DNA of 64,000 nucleotides, taken from assembly GCF_002138415.1 (NCBI RefSeq), contig NZ_CP015612.1, forward strand, positions 1,156,001 through 1,220,000, given 5' to 3'. This DNA is from Stenotrophomonas maltophilia. Lineage in GTDB: Bacteria; Pseudomonadota; Gammaproteobacteria; Xanthomonadales; Xanthomonadaceae. The notes beneath the pieces were generated by a model that was not told where the DNA came from, did no database searches, and saw nothing but the letters and a program-made list of their open reading frames with translations. Position numbers and translations under genes: made by a program. Shown here one piece after another: positions 10,550-18,911 of this stretch; position 1 is the first letter of the stretch; each line of letters starts with the position of its first letter.

Positions 10550-13144
10550 ATGTCAGCTTCCCCCCTTGTCGATCGTTGGATCGTACTGAAGTTCGGCGGC
10601 ACCTCGGTGTCGCGTCGTCATCGCTGGGACACGATCGGGAAGCTGGCGAAAAAACGTGCGGAAGAGACCGGCTCGCGCGTGCTGGTGGTGGTGTCGGCGC
10701 TGTCCGGGGTCACCAACGAACTGACGGCGATTGCCGATGGCGCGCCGGACAGCCGTGATCGCGTTGCGGCGCTGGTCGAGCGCCACGAGGCCTTCCTGGT
10801 TGAACTCGGCCTGGGCCGAGAGGTGCTGGTCGAACGCCTGGCGGCGCTGCAGGGCCTGCTCGACGACCCGCGTGCGGCCACCCGTCCGCTGCAGTGGCAG
10901 GCCGAAGTGCTGGGCCAGGGCGAACTGTTGTCGTCCACGCTGGGCGCGGCCTACCTGCACGCCTCGGGCCTGGACATGGGCTGGATGGATGCCCGCCAGT
11001 GGCTGGATGCGATGCCGCCGCAGCCGAACCAGAGCGACTGGTCGCAGCGCCTGTCGGTGAACTGCCAGTGGCGTGCCGATGCCGAGTGGATGCAGCGCTT
11101 CCGCGCGCAGCCGACCCGCCTGCTGATCACCCAGGGTTTCATCTCGCGGCATGCCGATGGCGGCACCGCCATCCTCGGCCGCGGTGGCTCGGATACTTCG
11201 GCGGCGTACTTCGGTGCGCTGCTCGGCGCCAGCCGCGTGGAGATCTGGACCGACGTGCCGGGCATGTTCAGCGCCAACCCGAAGGACGTGCCGGACGCGC
11301 GCCTGCTGACCCGCCTGGACTATTACGAGGCGCAGGAAATCGCCACCACCGGCGCCAAGGTGCTGCACCCGCGCTCGATCAAGCCGTGCCGCGATGCCGG
11401 CGTGCCGATGGCCATCCTCGATACCGAACGCCCTGAACTGCCGGGCACCAGCATCGATGGCAGCGCTGCGCCGGTGCCGGGCGTAAAGGCGATCAGCCGC
11501 CGCAACGGCATCGTGCTGGTGTCGATGGAAGGCATCGGCATGTGGCAGCAGGTCGGCTTCCTGGCCGATGTGTTCAACCTGTTCAAGAAGCATGGCCTGT
11601 CGGTGGACCTGATCGGTTCGGCCGAAACCAACGTCACCGTGTCGCTGGACCCGTCCGAGAACCTGGTCAACACCGATGTGCTGGCCGCGCTGTCGGCCGA
11701 CCTGTCGCAGATCTGCAAGGTGAAGGTGATCGTGCCGTGCGCGGCGATCACCCTGGTTGGCCGCGGCATGCGTTCGCTGCTGCACAAGCTGTCGGACGTG
11801 TGGGCCACCTTCGGCCGCGAGCGCGTGCACATGATCTCGCAGTCGTCCAACGACCTGAACCTGACCTTCGTCATCGACGAAGCCGATGCCGATGGCCTGC
11901 TGCCGATCCTGCATGCCGAGCTGATCGACAGCGGCGCGATGCCGGTGGAAGAGACCGAAGTGTTCGGCCCGCGCTGGCGCGAGATCGCCGGCACCGTGCG
12001 CCCGCGTGGCACGCCGTGGTGGCGGGGCCAGCGTGCGCACCTGTTGCAGCTGGCCGATGCCGGTACGCCGCGCTACGTCTACCACCTGCCGACGGTGCGC
12101 GCCCGCGCCCGTGCGCTGGCCGCGATCAAGCCGATCGACCAGCGCTACTACGCGATCAAGGCCAACAGCCACCCGGCCATCCTGCAGCTGCTGGAAGCCG
12201 AGGGCTTCGGCCTGGAGTGCGTCTCGCACGGCGAGCTGAAGCACGTGTTCCAGCACCTGCCGGAACTGTCGCCCAAGCGCGTGCTGTTCACCCCCAGCTT
12301 CTGCCCGCGCAGCGAGTACGAAGCCGCTTTCGCGCTCGGCGTGACCGTTACCGTCGACAACGTCGAAGCACTGCAGCGCTGGCCGGACCTGTTCCGCAAC
12401 CGCGAGCTGTGGCTGCGCGTGGATCTGGGCCGTGGCGAAGGCCACCATGCCAAGGTCCGTACCGGTGGCAAGGACTCCAAGTTCGGCCTGCCAATCGCCC
12501 GCGTCGACGAGTTCGTGCGCGCGGCCACCGACCTGGGCAGCCGCGTGGTCGGCCTGCATGCGCACCTGGGCAGCGGCGTGGAGACCGCGCAGCACTGGCG
12601 CCTGATGTGCGATGAGCTGGCAGGTTTCGCCCGCCGCATCGGCAGCGTGCACACCATCGACATCGGCGGTGGCCTGCCGATTCCGTACAGCGACGAAGAC
12701 GAGCCGTTCGATCTCGACGCCTGGGCCGAGGGCCTGGCCGAGGTCAAGGCACTGCATCCGGCATTCCGCCTGGCGATCGAGCCGGGTCGTTACCTGGTGG
12801 CCGAGTCCGGCGTGTTGCTGACCCATGTCACCCAGGTGGTGGAGAAGGATGGCGTGCGCCGCGTCGGCCTGGATGCCGGCATGAATGCGCTGATGCGCCC
12901 GGCCCTGTACGACGCCTGGCACGACATCGAGAATCTCAGCCGCCAGGGCGGCTATGCCGAAGCCGCGTTCGATGTGGTCGGCCCGATCTGCGAATCCAGC
13001 GATGTGTTCGGCAAGCGCCGCAAGTTGCCGGTGTCGACCGCGCCGGACGATGTGATGCTGATCGCCGACGCCGGCGCCTACGGCTATTCGATGGCCAATA
13101 CCTACAACCAGCGGATGCTGCCGCGCGAAGACGTGATCGAATGA
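10550..13144 (+). CDS. lysAC: Bifunctional aspartate kinase / diaminopimelate decarboxylase
   Basis: An 864-residue fusion of the first and last enzymes of lysine biosynthesis. Residues 1 to about 460 are aspartokinase: KFGGTSV at 14-20, GRGGSDTSAAYF near 205, TDVPGMFSANPKDV, and two ACT-like regulatory repeats after about 300. From about 500 to 864 lies diaminopimelate decarboxylase, a PLP enzyme with YYAIKANSHP (Lys537 binds PLP), the glycine loop DIGGGLPIPY near 704, EPGRYLVAESG, and Cys814 in GPICESSD at the active site of the partner subunit. The fusion is characteristic of Xanthomonas, Xylella and Stenotrophomonas. A short hairpin (CCGCCC/GGGCGG, 10507-10522) is in the leader, but no lysine riboswitch is possible in so short a space. 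It supplies meso-DAP precursors next to murL/murD2. Confidence 0.97.
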   Translation: MSASPLVDRWIVLKFGGTSVSRRHRWDTIGKLAKKRAEETGSRVLVVVSALSGVTNELTAIADGAPDSRDRVAALVERHEAFLVELGLGREVLVERLAALQGLLDDPRAATRPLQWQAEVLGQGELLSSTLGAAYLHASGLDMGWMDARQWLDAMPPQPNQSDWSQRLSVNCQWRADAEWMQRFRAQPTRLLITQGFISRHADGGTAILGRGGSDTSAAYFGALLGASRVEIWTDVPGMFSANPKDVPDARLLTRLDYYEAQEIATTGAKVLHPRSIKPCRDAGVPMAILDTERPELPGTSIDGSAAPVPGVKAISRRNGIVLVSMEGIGMWQQVGFLADVFNLFKKHGLSVDLIGSAETNVTVSLDPSENLVNTDVLAALSADLSQICKVKVIVPCAAITLVGRGMRSLLHKLSDVWATFGRERVHMISQSSNDLNLTFVIDEADADGLLPILHAELIDSGAMPVEETEVFGPRWREIAGTVRPRGTPWWRGQRAHLLQLADAGTPRYVYHLPTVRARARALAAIKPIDQRYYAIKANSHPAILQLLEAEGFGLECVSHGELKHVFQHLPELSPKRVLFTPSFCPRSEYEAAFALGVTVTVDNVEALQRWPDLFRNRELWLRVDLGRGEGHHAKVRTGGKDSKFGLPIARVDEFVRAATDLGSRVVGLHAHLGSGVETAQHWRLMCDELAGFARRIGSVHTIDIGGGLPIPYSDEDEPFDLDAWAEGLAEVKALHPAFRLAIEPGRYLVAESGVLLTHVTQVVEKDGVRRVGLDAGMNALMRPALYDAWHDIENLSRQGGYAEAAFDVVGPICESSDVFGKRRKLPVSTAPDDVMLIADAGAYGYSMANTYNQRMLPREDVIE

Positions 13145-13209
13145 CCACCGCGCGCGCCCTGCACCCGCCCACCGACACGCCCCGCGCCATCGCGCGGGCC
13201 CGTGCCTGA
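13141..13209 (+). CDS. Possible 22-residue coupled ORF between lysAC and murL
   Basis: An ATG overlaps the lysAC stop as ATGA and opens a 22-codon frame rich in Ala, Arg, Pro and Thr, ending 11 bases before the murL ATG. Coupled reinitiation would carry ribosomes to murL. Composition resembles chance GC-rich coding, and the frame could equally be a spacer; no family is recognised. Confidence 0.2.
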   Translation: MTTARALHPPTDTPRAIARARA

Positions 13210-13220
13210 CCGGATACACC

Positions 13221-14573
13221 ATGACTGCTTTCGACAAACACCAGGTTTCCCGCTTCCGCTTCGTCCGCTGCGAATTCGCCGCGGAGACCGGCGTGGCCAA
13301 GCTGGTCTACGCCTTCGATGACGGCCCGGAGATGGTGGAAACCATCACCGTGCCGGGCGCCCCGTTCGTGCTGGACGAAGCGCGTACCGCCGCCGTGCAG
13401 CGCGCGCTGCAGCTGCTGCACCTGATCGCCGGTGTCAGCTACTACAAGGCGGGCGTGCCGGAGACGGTCAGCATCGACAGCTACACCATCGATGCCGATA
13501 CCGCTGCGCTGGTGGAGACGGTCTACCTCAACGGCCTGGGTGAGTTTGCGTACCGCAACGGCCTGAACCTGCGCGGGCGCTTCCGCCTGCCGGTGCAGGG
13601 CGACGCGGTGCAGGCGCCGGTGCTGGGCCTGCAGCCGCACGCGCTGGTGGCCATCGGTGGCGGCAAGGATTCGCTGGTCAGCATCGAAGCGCTGCGCCGT
13701 GCCGGCGTGGACGAGACGGTGACCTGGATCGGTGGCTCGCAGCTGATCCGTGCCTGCGCCGAACGCACCGGCCTGCCGACGCTGAACCTGGGCCGCGCGC
13801 TGGCGCCGGAGCTGTTCGAGCTCAACCGCCAGGGCGCCTGGAACGGCCATATCCCGGTCACCGCGGTGAACTCGGCGATCATGGTGCTGGCCGCGCTGCT
13901 GCAGGGCGTGGACCAGGTGGTGTTCTCCAATGAGCGTTCGGCCAGCTACGGCAGCCAGATTCCGGGCACCGGCGAAGTGAACCACCAGTGGTCCAAGGGC
14001 TGGGCGTTCGAGCAGGCGTTCGGAAGCCATGTGCAGAAGCACGTCGCTGCGGACCTGCAGTACTACTCGCTGCTGCGCCCGATGTCGGAGCTGGCGGTGG
14101 CCCGCCAGTTCGCCAAGACCGACTTCTACGACGCGCATTTCTCCAGCTGCAACCGCAACTTCCACATCCTCGGCGAGCGCCCGGTGAACCGCTGGTGCGG
14201 CGTCTGCCCGAAGTGCCATTTCGTGTTCCTGGCGCTGGCCCCGTTCATGCCCAAGACGCGCCTGGTGCGCATCTTCGGCCGCAATCTGCTGGACGATGCC
14301 GAGCAGGCCGGTGGCTTCGATGCGCTGCTGGAGTTCCAGGACCACAAGCCGTTCGAGTGCGTGGGCGAAGGCCGCGAATCGCGCGCGGCGATGGCGACCC
14401 TGGCGCAGCGCCCGGAGTGGAAGGAAGACGTGCTGGTGAAGCGCTTCTGCAATGAGATCCAGCCGCAGCTGGATGCCGCCGAACTGGAACTGGCACCGCT
14501 GCTGCAACTGCAGGGCGAGCACCGCGTTCCGGCTGCGCTGTGGGAACGGGTGCGTGAAGATTTCGAAGCTTGA
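13221..14573 (+). CDS. murL: MurL, UDP-MurNAc-L-Ala-L-Glu epimerase
   Basis: A 450-residue cytosolic enzyme. MurL of Xanthomonas epimerises the terminal L-glutamate of UDP-MurNAc-L-Ala-L-Glu to D-Glu, using ATP, so that D-Glu enters peptidoglycan without a glutamate racemase. Seen here: the N-terminal block SYYKAGVPE, the ATP-pyrophosphatase-like loop [40 protein letters not shown], and a CxxCxxC cluster (Cys326, Cys329, Cys332 in WCGVCPKC). The next gene is the matching ligase MurD2, overlapping it by 20 bases, which strongly supports the identity. The start at 13221 follows GGATACACC; the ribosome site is weak. Confidence 0.93.
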   Translation: MTAFDKHQVSRFRFVRCEFAAETGVAKLVYAFDDGPEMVETITVPGAPFVLDEARTAAVQRALQLLHLIAGVSYYKAGVPETVSIDSYTIDADTAALVETVYLNGLGEFAYRNGLNLRGRFRLPVQGDAVQAPVLGLQPHALVAIGGGKDSLVSIEALRRAGVDETVTWIGGSQLIRACAERTGLPTLNLGRALAPELFELNRQGAWNGHIPVTAVNSAIMVLAALLQGVDQVVFSNERSASYGSQIPGTGEVNHQWSKGWAFEQAFGSHVQKHVAADLQYYSLLRPMSELAVARQFAKTDFYDAHFSSCNRNFHILGERPVNRWCGVCPKCHFVFLALAPFMPKTRLVRIFGRNLLDDAEQAGGFDALLEFQDHKPFECVGEGRESRAAMATLAQRPEWKEDVLVKRFCNEIQPQLDAAELELAPLLQLQGEHRVPAALWERVREDFEA

Positions 14574-15963
14574 AGGAAAGCGCGTTGCGCTGTGGGGCTG
14601 GGGCCGTGAAGGCCGCGCCGCGTTTGCGGTGCTGCGCGAGCGCCTGCCCACGCTGCCGCTGAGCCTGTTCTGCCCGGCGGCCGAAGTGGAGGCCGCGCGT
14701 GCGGAAACACAGGGTGTGCTGGACGTGCGTGGCGAGCCTTCCGCTGAAGCACTGGCCGCGTTCGATGTGGTGATCAAGTCGCCCGGCATCAGCCCGTACC
14801 AGCCGATCGCGCTGGCCGCGGCGGCGCAGGGCACCACTTTCATCGGTGGCACTGCGCTGTGGTTCGCCGAGCATGCGGGTGCCGATGGCATCGTGCACGA
14901 CAGCGTGTGCGTGACCGGTACCAAGGGCAAGAGCACCACCACCGCGCTGGTCGCGCACCTGCTGCGCGCGGCCGGCCACCGCACCGGCCTGGTCGGCAAC
15001 ATCGGCCTGCCGCTGCTGGAAGTGCTGGATCCGCAGCCCACGCCCGAGTACTGGGCGGTGGAACTGTCCAGCTATCAGACCGGCGAAGTGGCGCGTAGTG
15101 GCGCCCATCCGCAGGTGGCGGTGGTGCTGAACCTGTTCCCCGAACACCTGGACTGGCACGGCAGCGAGCAGCGTTACATCGAGGACAAGCTGCGGCTGGT
15201 GACTGAAGCCGCGCCGCGCATTGCCGTGCTCAATGCCGCCGATCCGCACCTGGCCGCGCTGTCACTGCCCGATAGCGAGGTGGTCTGGTTCAACCAGCCG
15301 CAGGGTTGGCACATGCGCGGCGACATCGTGCACCGTGGCGAACAGCCGGTGTTCGATACCCGCAACACGCCGCTGCCGGGCCGCCACAACCGCGGCAACC
15401 TGTGCGCGGTGCTGGCCGCGCTGGAAGCGCTGGGCCTGGATGCCGTGGCCTTGGCACCGGCGGTGCAGGATTTCCGCCCGCTGCCCAACCGCCTGCAGCG
15501 CATCGGCGCGGCCGATGGCCTGACCTATGTCAACGATTCGATCAGCACTACGCCGCACGCCAGCCTGGCCGCGCTGGAATGTTTCGCCGGCCAGCGCATC
15601 GCGCTGCTGGTGGGCGGGCATGACCGTGGCCTGGACTGGACCGATTTCATGCAGCACATGGCCCACGACGTGCCGCCGGTGGAGATCGTGACCATGGGCA
15701 GCAACGGCCCGCGCATCCACGCCATGCTGCAGCCGCTGGCCGATGCCGGTCGCTTTGGCCTGCACGCCGCCGGTGATCTGCCGGAGGCGATGGCCTTGGC
15801 GCGTTCTGCGCTGGGGGCGCAGGGTGGGGTGGTGCTGCTGTCGCCGGGTGCGCCGAGCTTTGGGGCCTACCGCGATTACGTAGCGCGTGGTCGTCATTTC
15901 GCGGAACTGGCCGGGTTTGATCCGGACAGCATCAGCGCGATTCCGGGGTTGGGCATCGCCTGA
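14554..15963 (+). CDS. murD2: MurD2, UDP-MurNAc-L-alanine:L-glutamate ligase
   Basis: A 469-residue Mur ligase. In contrast to ordinary MurD it is the form that adds L-glutamate, which MurL then inverts. Motifs are the Rossmann-like start [16 protein letters not shown], the ATP loop GTKGKSTTT at 122-130, the ligase histidine region [28 protein letters not shown], and [13 protein letters not shown], then [20 protein letters not shown] at the C-terminus. The start is GTG at 14554 inside the 3' end of murL; the open frame reaches further upstream, but only GTG-AAG-ATT gives the family N-terminus. The 20-base overlap with murL implies coupling. Confidence 0.92.
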   Translation: MKISKLEGKRVALWGWGREGRAAFAVLRERLPTLPLSLFCPAAEVEAARAETQGVLDVRGEPSAEALAAFDVVIKSPGISPYQPIALAAAAQGTTFIGGTALWFAEHAGADGIVHDSVCVTGTKGKSTTTALVAHLLRAAGHRTGLVGNIGLPLLEVLDPQPTPEYWAVELSSYQTGEVARSGAHPQVAVVLNLFPEHLDWHGSEQRYIEDKLRLVTEAAPRIAVLNAADPHLAALSLPDSEVVWFNQPQGWHMRGDIVHRGEQPVFDTRNTPLPGRHNRGNLCAVLAALEALGLDAVALAPAVQDFRPLPNRLQRIGAADGLTYVNDSISTTPHASLAALECFAGQRIALLVGGHDRGLDWTDFMQHMAHDVPPVEIVTMGSNGPRIHAMLQPLADAGRFGLHAAGDLPEAMALARSALGAQGGVVLLSPGAPSFGAYRDYVARGRHFAELAGFDPDSISAIPGLGIA

Positions 15964-15974
15964 TCTGCCTGATC

Positions 15975-16013
15975 GGGGTCGGATCCCTTTCCGCAGGAAA
16001 GGGCTCTGACCCC
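15975..16013. repeat. Imperfect dyad with GGGTCGGA...TCTGACCC ends
   Basis: The arms GGGGTCGGATCCCTTTCC and GGAAAGGGCTCTGACCCC face each other around a 3-base loop, just after murD2 and before the convergent SMI1/KNR4 gene. A second element with the same ends is at 60543-60585. It could act as a terminator-like hairpin for both strands. Confidence 0.6.
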
Positions 16014-16031
16014 AGCGGATCCTGTGCATCC

Positions 16032-16054
16032 ATCCACGCATGGCGTGGATCTAC
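16032..16054. repeat. SMAG-type palindrome (ATCCACGC subtype)
   Basis: The stem ATCCACGC-ATG-GCGTGGAT is followed by CTAC, i.e. GTAG on the opposite strand. It sits 27 bases before the SMI1/KNR4 stop codon, between convergent genes. Confidence 0.85.
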
Positions 16055-16081
16055 AGAACCGGGCCCACGCTCGGCTGGATT

Positions 16082-16675
16082 TCAATCGTCGTCCTGGATG
16101 AACGCGTAATCGCGATCAATCAGCTGCTGCAGATACGCATCGAAGCTGGGCGCGATGACTACGTAGCTGTCCGGGTCGTGCAGATAGCGCACCACCTGGC
16201 CGATGGTGCCGCCCGGTGCCGGGTTGAAATCCAGGTACAGCTTCGAGGTGCCGCCATTGTTCGCGCATTGCGAGAAGCACAGGCGACGATCCATCGGCAG
16301 ATCGGCGTCGATGCCATCGCCAAGAATTTCCGGCTCGTCGTCCAACCAATCTTCATAGATGGATCGGATGCTGTCGTCCCATTCGTCCTGTTCCTCGAAG
16401 ATGTCCGAGGCCGAGCTCAGGTAGTACGGATAGCCGCCGTCCCCAACATCCGAACCAAGCATCAGCACGTACACCTGTCCACCGGGATACTCGCGGAAGT
16501 GCGTGCCATCCACCCGCGACAGCAATTCCAGCAGGCTGTCCGGCACCTTAGGCCACTGTGCGCGCAAGCCCTGCAGATCATCGGCGCTGGCGCCCTGGAC
16601 ATGCACCCACTGCGCAGCGTCTTTGGCGGGCAGGCGCGGAATCAGGCCGGAGAGGAAGCGATCAACAAGGCTCAT
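16082..16675 (-). CDS. SMI1/KNR4 family protein
   Basis: A 197-residue acidic cytosolic protein of the SMI1/KNR4 (SUKH) superfamily. Supporting segments are LPDSLLELL-type helix (here VPDSLLELLSRVDG at about 44-57), LPMDRRLCFSQCANNGGTSKLYLDFNPAPGG with the conserved aspartate and glycine turn, and the C-terminal FDAYLQQLI helix. Many bacterial SUKH proteins are immunity proteins for polymorphic toxins or contact-dependent systems, while others are housekeeping. No toxin gene lies beside it here, so it could be an orphan immunity gene or unrelated. It is monocistronic, with a SMAG repeat 3' of it. Confidence 0.85.
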   Translation of the reverse strand: MSLVDRFLSGLIPRLPAKDAAQWVHVQGASADDLQGLRAQWPKVPDSLLELLSRVDGTHFREYPGGQVYVLMLGSDVGDGGYPYYLSSASDIFEEQDEWDDSIRSIYEDWLDDEPEILGDGIDADLPMDRRLCFSQCANNGGTSKLYLDFNPAPGGTIGQVVRYLHDPDSYVVIAPSFDAYLQQLIDRDYAFIQDDD

Positions 16676-16813
16676 GCAGAATTGGGGTCGAAAAGAGTTG
16701 AGTCGTATCCCACCACACCTGCGTCACGTCGCCAAGGCAGAATGCGACACGGGAGGGTGTTCTGCGACTTAATCCCCTCTGTCCCCTTTTCACCTTTTCA
16801 GCGGAGCAGGCGC

Positions 16814-17599
16814 ATGAATCGTTGGCGATGCGGTGTGACAGTGATGCTGGGGCTGGCGGCGATGCCGGCGTGGGCGGCAATGAAGGCGCAGCCGGTGGAG
16901 TGGAAGCACCAGGGTACGACCTTCAGTGGCGTGCTGGTCTATGACGACGGCGACAACGATAAGCGCCCCGGGCTGGTGATGGTGCCGAACTGGAAGGGTG
17001 TGAACGAATCGGCCATCGAGAAGGCCAGGCAGCTGGCCGGCGATGACTACGTGGTGCTGGTGGCCGATGTGTACGGCAAGGGCGTGCGGCCGAAGACCGA
17101 TGCCGAGGCAGGGCCGGTGGCGACCAAGCTGCGCAACGACCGGCCGTTGCTGCGCGCCCGCGCGCTGGAGGCGGTGAACGTGCTCAAGGCACAGGCTGGC
17201 AAGGTGCCGCTGGATGCGAGCCGGATCGGTGCGGTGGGCTTCTGCTTCGGCGGCACCACAGTGCTGGAGCTGGCTCGTGCCGGTGCGCCGCTGGCAGGGG
17301 TGGTCAGCCTGCACGGTGGGCTGGCTTCGCCGCTGCCGGCGCAGGCCGGTGGCACTCACCCGTCGGTGCTGGTGCTCAATGGTGCCGACGACAAGAGCGT
17401 GACTGCCGAGGACATCGGCAGCTTCCAGAAAGAAATGAATGCTGCCAAGGTCGACTGGGAATTCACCAACTACAGCGGGGCGGTGCACTGCTTCGCCGAG
17501 CGCGACGCCAACAGCCCGCCGGGCTGCCAGTACAACGAACGGGCGGCCAAGCGCGCGTGGAAGGCGCTGGATGAGTTCTTCGAGGAACGTTTCATGTAG
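16814..17599 (+). CDS. Dienelactone hydrolase family protein, exported
   Basis: A 261-residue alpha/beta hydrolase of the dienelactone hydrolase family with an N-terminal signal peptide (hydrophobic 7-18, cleavage near AWA-A at 21-22). The nucleophile elbow is GFCFGG, with cysteine in place of serine as in true DLH, and the catalytic histidine lies in GAVHCFAE. The catalytic aspartate is probably in NGADDKS. Substrate unknown; periplasmic DLH-like proteins are common in Xanthomonadaceae. The start at 16814 follows GCGGAGCAGG; the frame stays open much further upstream but that part is antisense to the SMI1/KNR4 gene. The stop TAG is part of the GTAG of a SMAG repeat. Confidence 0.9.
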   Translation: MNRWRCGVTVMLGLAAMPAWAAMKAQPVEWKHQGTTFSGVLVYDDGDNDKRPGLVMVPNWKGVNESAIEKARQLAGDDYVVLVADVYGKGVRPKTDAEAGPVATKLRNDRPLLRARALEAVNVLKAQAGKVPLDASRIGAVGFCFGGTTVLELARAGAPLAGVVSLHGGLASPLPAQAGGTHPSVLVLNGADDKSVTAEDIGSFQKEMNAAKVDWEFTNYSGAVHCFAERDANSPPGCQYNERAAKRAWKALDEFFEERFM

Positions 17600-17691
17600 T
17601 GCCGACCAACGGTCGGCACCCACCGTTGTTTCCGTGCCGGCCAACGGTCGGCACCTACGGAAGATGGTAGGTGCCGACCGTTGGTCGGCAC
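17596..17691. repeat. Cluster of three SMAG-type elements
   Basis: Copies lie at 17596-17619, 17634-17658 and 17667-17691, all with the arm GTGCCGACC/GGTCGGCAC (one arm is GTGCCGGCC) and GTAG or CTAC ends. The first provides the TAG stop of the dienelactone hydrolase; the last ends 8 bases from the ispB stop, so they fill a convergent gap. Confidence 0.9.
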
Positions 17692-17698
17692 GCATCCA

Positions 17699-18697
17699 TC
17701 AATGCGAACGCTGCACCGCGTAGCGGGCCAGGCCGCGCAGGGCGGCGACGGCATCGTTGTCGCCCAGGCCATCAAGCGCGCGTTCGGCGGCCTCGGCATA
17801 TTCCTCGGCACGCGCGCGGCTGTACTCCAGACCGCCCGTGGCGCGGATCGCAGCCAGCACTTCCGGCATCGCCGAGGCATCGCCGTCCTGCACGATGGTG
17901 CGCAGGCGCTCGCGGGTGGCGTCGTCGGAGTGGGCCATCGCGTGGATCAGTGGCAGCGTGGCCTTGCCTTCGGCGAGGTCGTCGCCCAGGTTCTTGCCCA
18001 GTTCCTCGGCGTTGGCCGAGTAGTCCAGCACGTCGTCGGCGATCTGGAACGCGTAGCCCAGGTGCATGCCGTAGTCGAACAGGGCCTGCTGGGTGGCCTC
18101 GTCCACGCCGCTGGCCAGTGCGCCCAGGCGGGTGCCGGCCGCGAACAGCACGGCGGTCTTGCGCTCGATCACGCGCAGGTAGGCGGCTTCGTCGGTGTCC
18201 GGGTTGTGCACGTGCAGCAGCTGCAGCACCTCACCCTCGGCGATGCGGTTGGTGGCATCGGCCAAGATCTGCATCACCGACATGCGCTCCAGCTCGACCA
18301 TCAGCTGGAAGCTGCGCGAGTACAGGAAGTCGCCGACCAGCACGCTGGGCGCGTTGCCCCACAGCGCGTTGGCGGTGCTGCGGCCACGGCGCAGGCTGGA
18401 TTCGTCCACCACGTCGTCGTGCAGCAGGGTGGAGGTGTGGATGAACTCGATGATCGCCGCCAGCTGGTGGTGGTCCGGGCCGGCCTGGCCGACCGCATGG
18501 CCGGCCAGCATCACCAGCATCGGGCGCAGGCGCTTGCCGCCGGCGGAAATGATGTGGTCGGCGATCTGGTTGATCAGCACGACGTCCGAGGACAGGCGGC
18601 GCCGGATCAGGGCGTCGACGGCGGCCATGTCGGCCGCGGCAAGCGACTGGATCTGGGGCAGGCCCAGGGCGGGACGGGTGTCTTCGGTGATGGTCAT
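17699..18697 (-). CDS. ispB: Polyprenyl (octaprenyl) diphosphate synthase
   Basis: A 332-residue trans-prenyltransferase that extends farnesyl diphosphate with isopentenyl units to make the ubiquinone side chain. Both aspartate-rich motifs are present: DDVVD at 94-98 and DDVLD at 221-225, along with GGKRLRPML at 53-61, RRGRSTANALWG and the SYSANAEELGKNLGDDLAEGK region. These match IspB better than shorter-chain FPP synthases. Length is normal. It starts at 18697 and faces the alpha-glucosidase gene divergently; nothing ties it functionally to the sugar genes. Confidence 0.94.
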   Translation of the reverse strand: MTITEDTRPALGLPQIQSLAAADMAAVDALIRRRLSSDVVLINQIADHIISAGGKRLRPMLVMLAGHAVGQAGPDHHQLAAIIEFIHTSTLLHDDVVDESSLRRGRSTANALWGNAPSVLVGDFLYSRSFQLMVELERMSVMQILADATNRIAEGEVLQLLHVHNPDTDEAAYLRVIERKTAVLFAAGTRLGALASGVDEATQQALFDYGMHLGYAFQIADDVLDYSANAEELGKNLGDDLAEGKATLPLIHAMAHSDDATRERLRTIVQDGDASAMPEVLAAIRATGGLEYSRARAEEYAEAAERALDGLGDNDAVAALRGLARYAVQRSH

Positions 18698-18802
18698 GCG
18701 ATCAGGCTTTCAGGCTCATCGCTGATTATAGGCGTTGCCTGTGAATTCGGGCGCAAACCGGGCGGGCCGACGTCCGCAGCCCGGCCAACGTTGGCGCCTG
18801 CG

Positions 18803-18816
18803 TGAATACGTATGCA
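18803..18816. promoter_or_regulatory. Operator-like site 1 (TGAATACGTATGCA), alpha-glucosidase upstream region
   Basis: A near-palindrome centred on TACGTA. The 15-mer TGAATACGTATGCAG recurs exactly at 23697-23683 (minus) and 25936-25950, always upstream of a maltodextrin gene, which suggests a LacI-type operator. Here it is about 95 bases upstream of the alpha-glucosidase ATG. Confidence 0.75.
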
Positions 18817-18911
18817 GGTTGCGCCATGCCCAGGGGGGCGCCGCTAAGCTTGCCGGAACAGGATTTCGGCCCGTTTCCGGCGGGCCCTGCATGCCCGGAG
18901 GGGGGCTGTCG

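Noticed and set aside
10553..13300. Open frame of 915 codons on the minus strand opposite lysAC.
   Set aside because: It is the mirror frame of a GC-rich gene with strong third-position bias; its translation is rich in Gln, His, Arg and Ala with no domain, and lysAC is certain.
16754..16800. Pyrimidine-rich stretch before the dienelactone hydrolase gene as a terminator or repeat.
   Set aside because: No stem is formed and I saw no second copy in the window.
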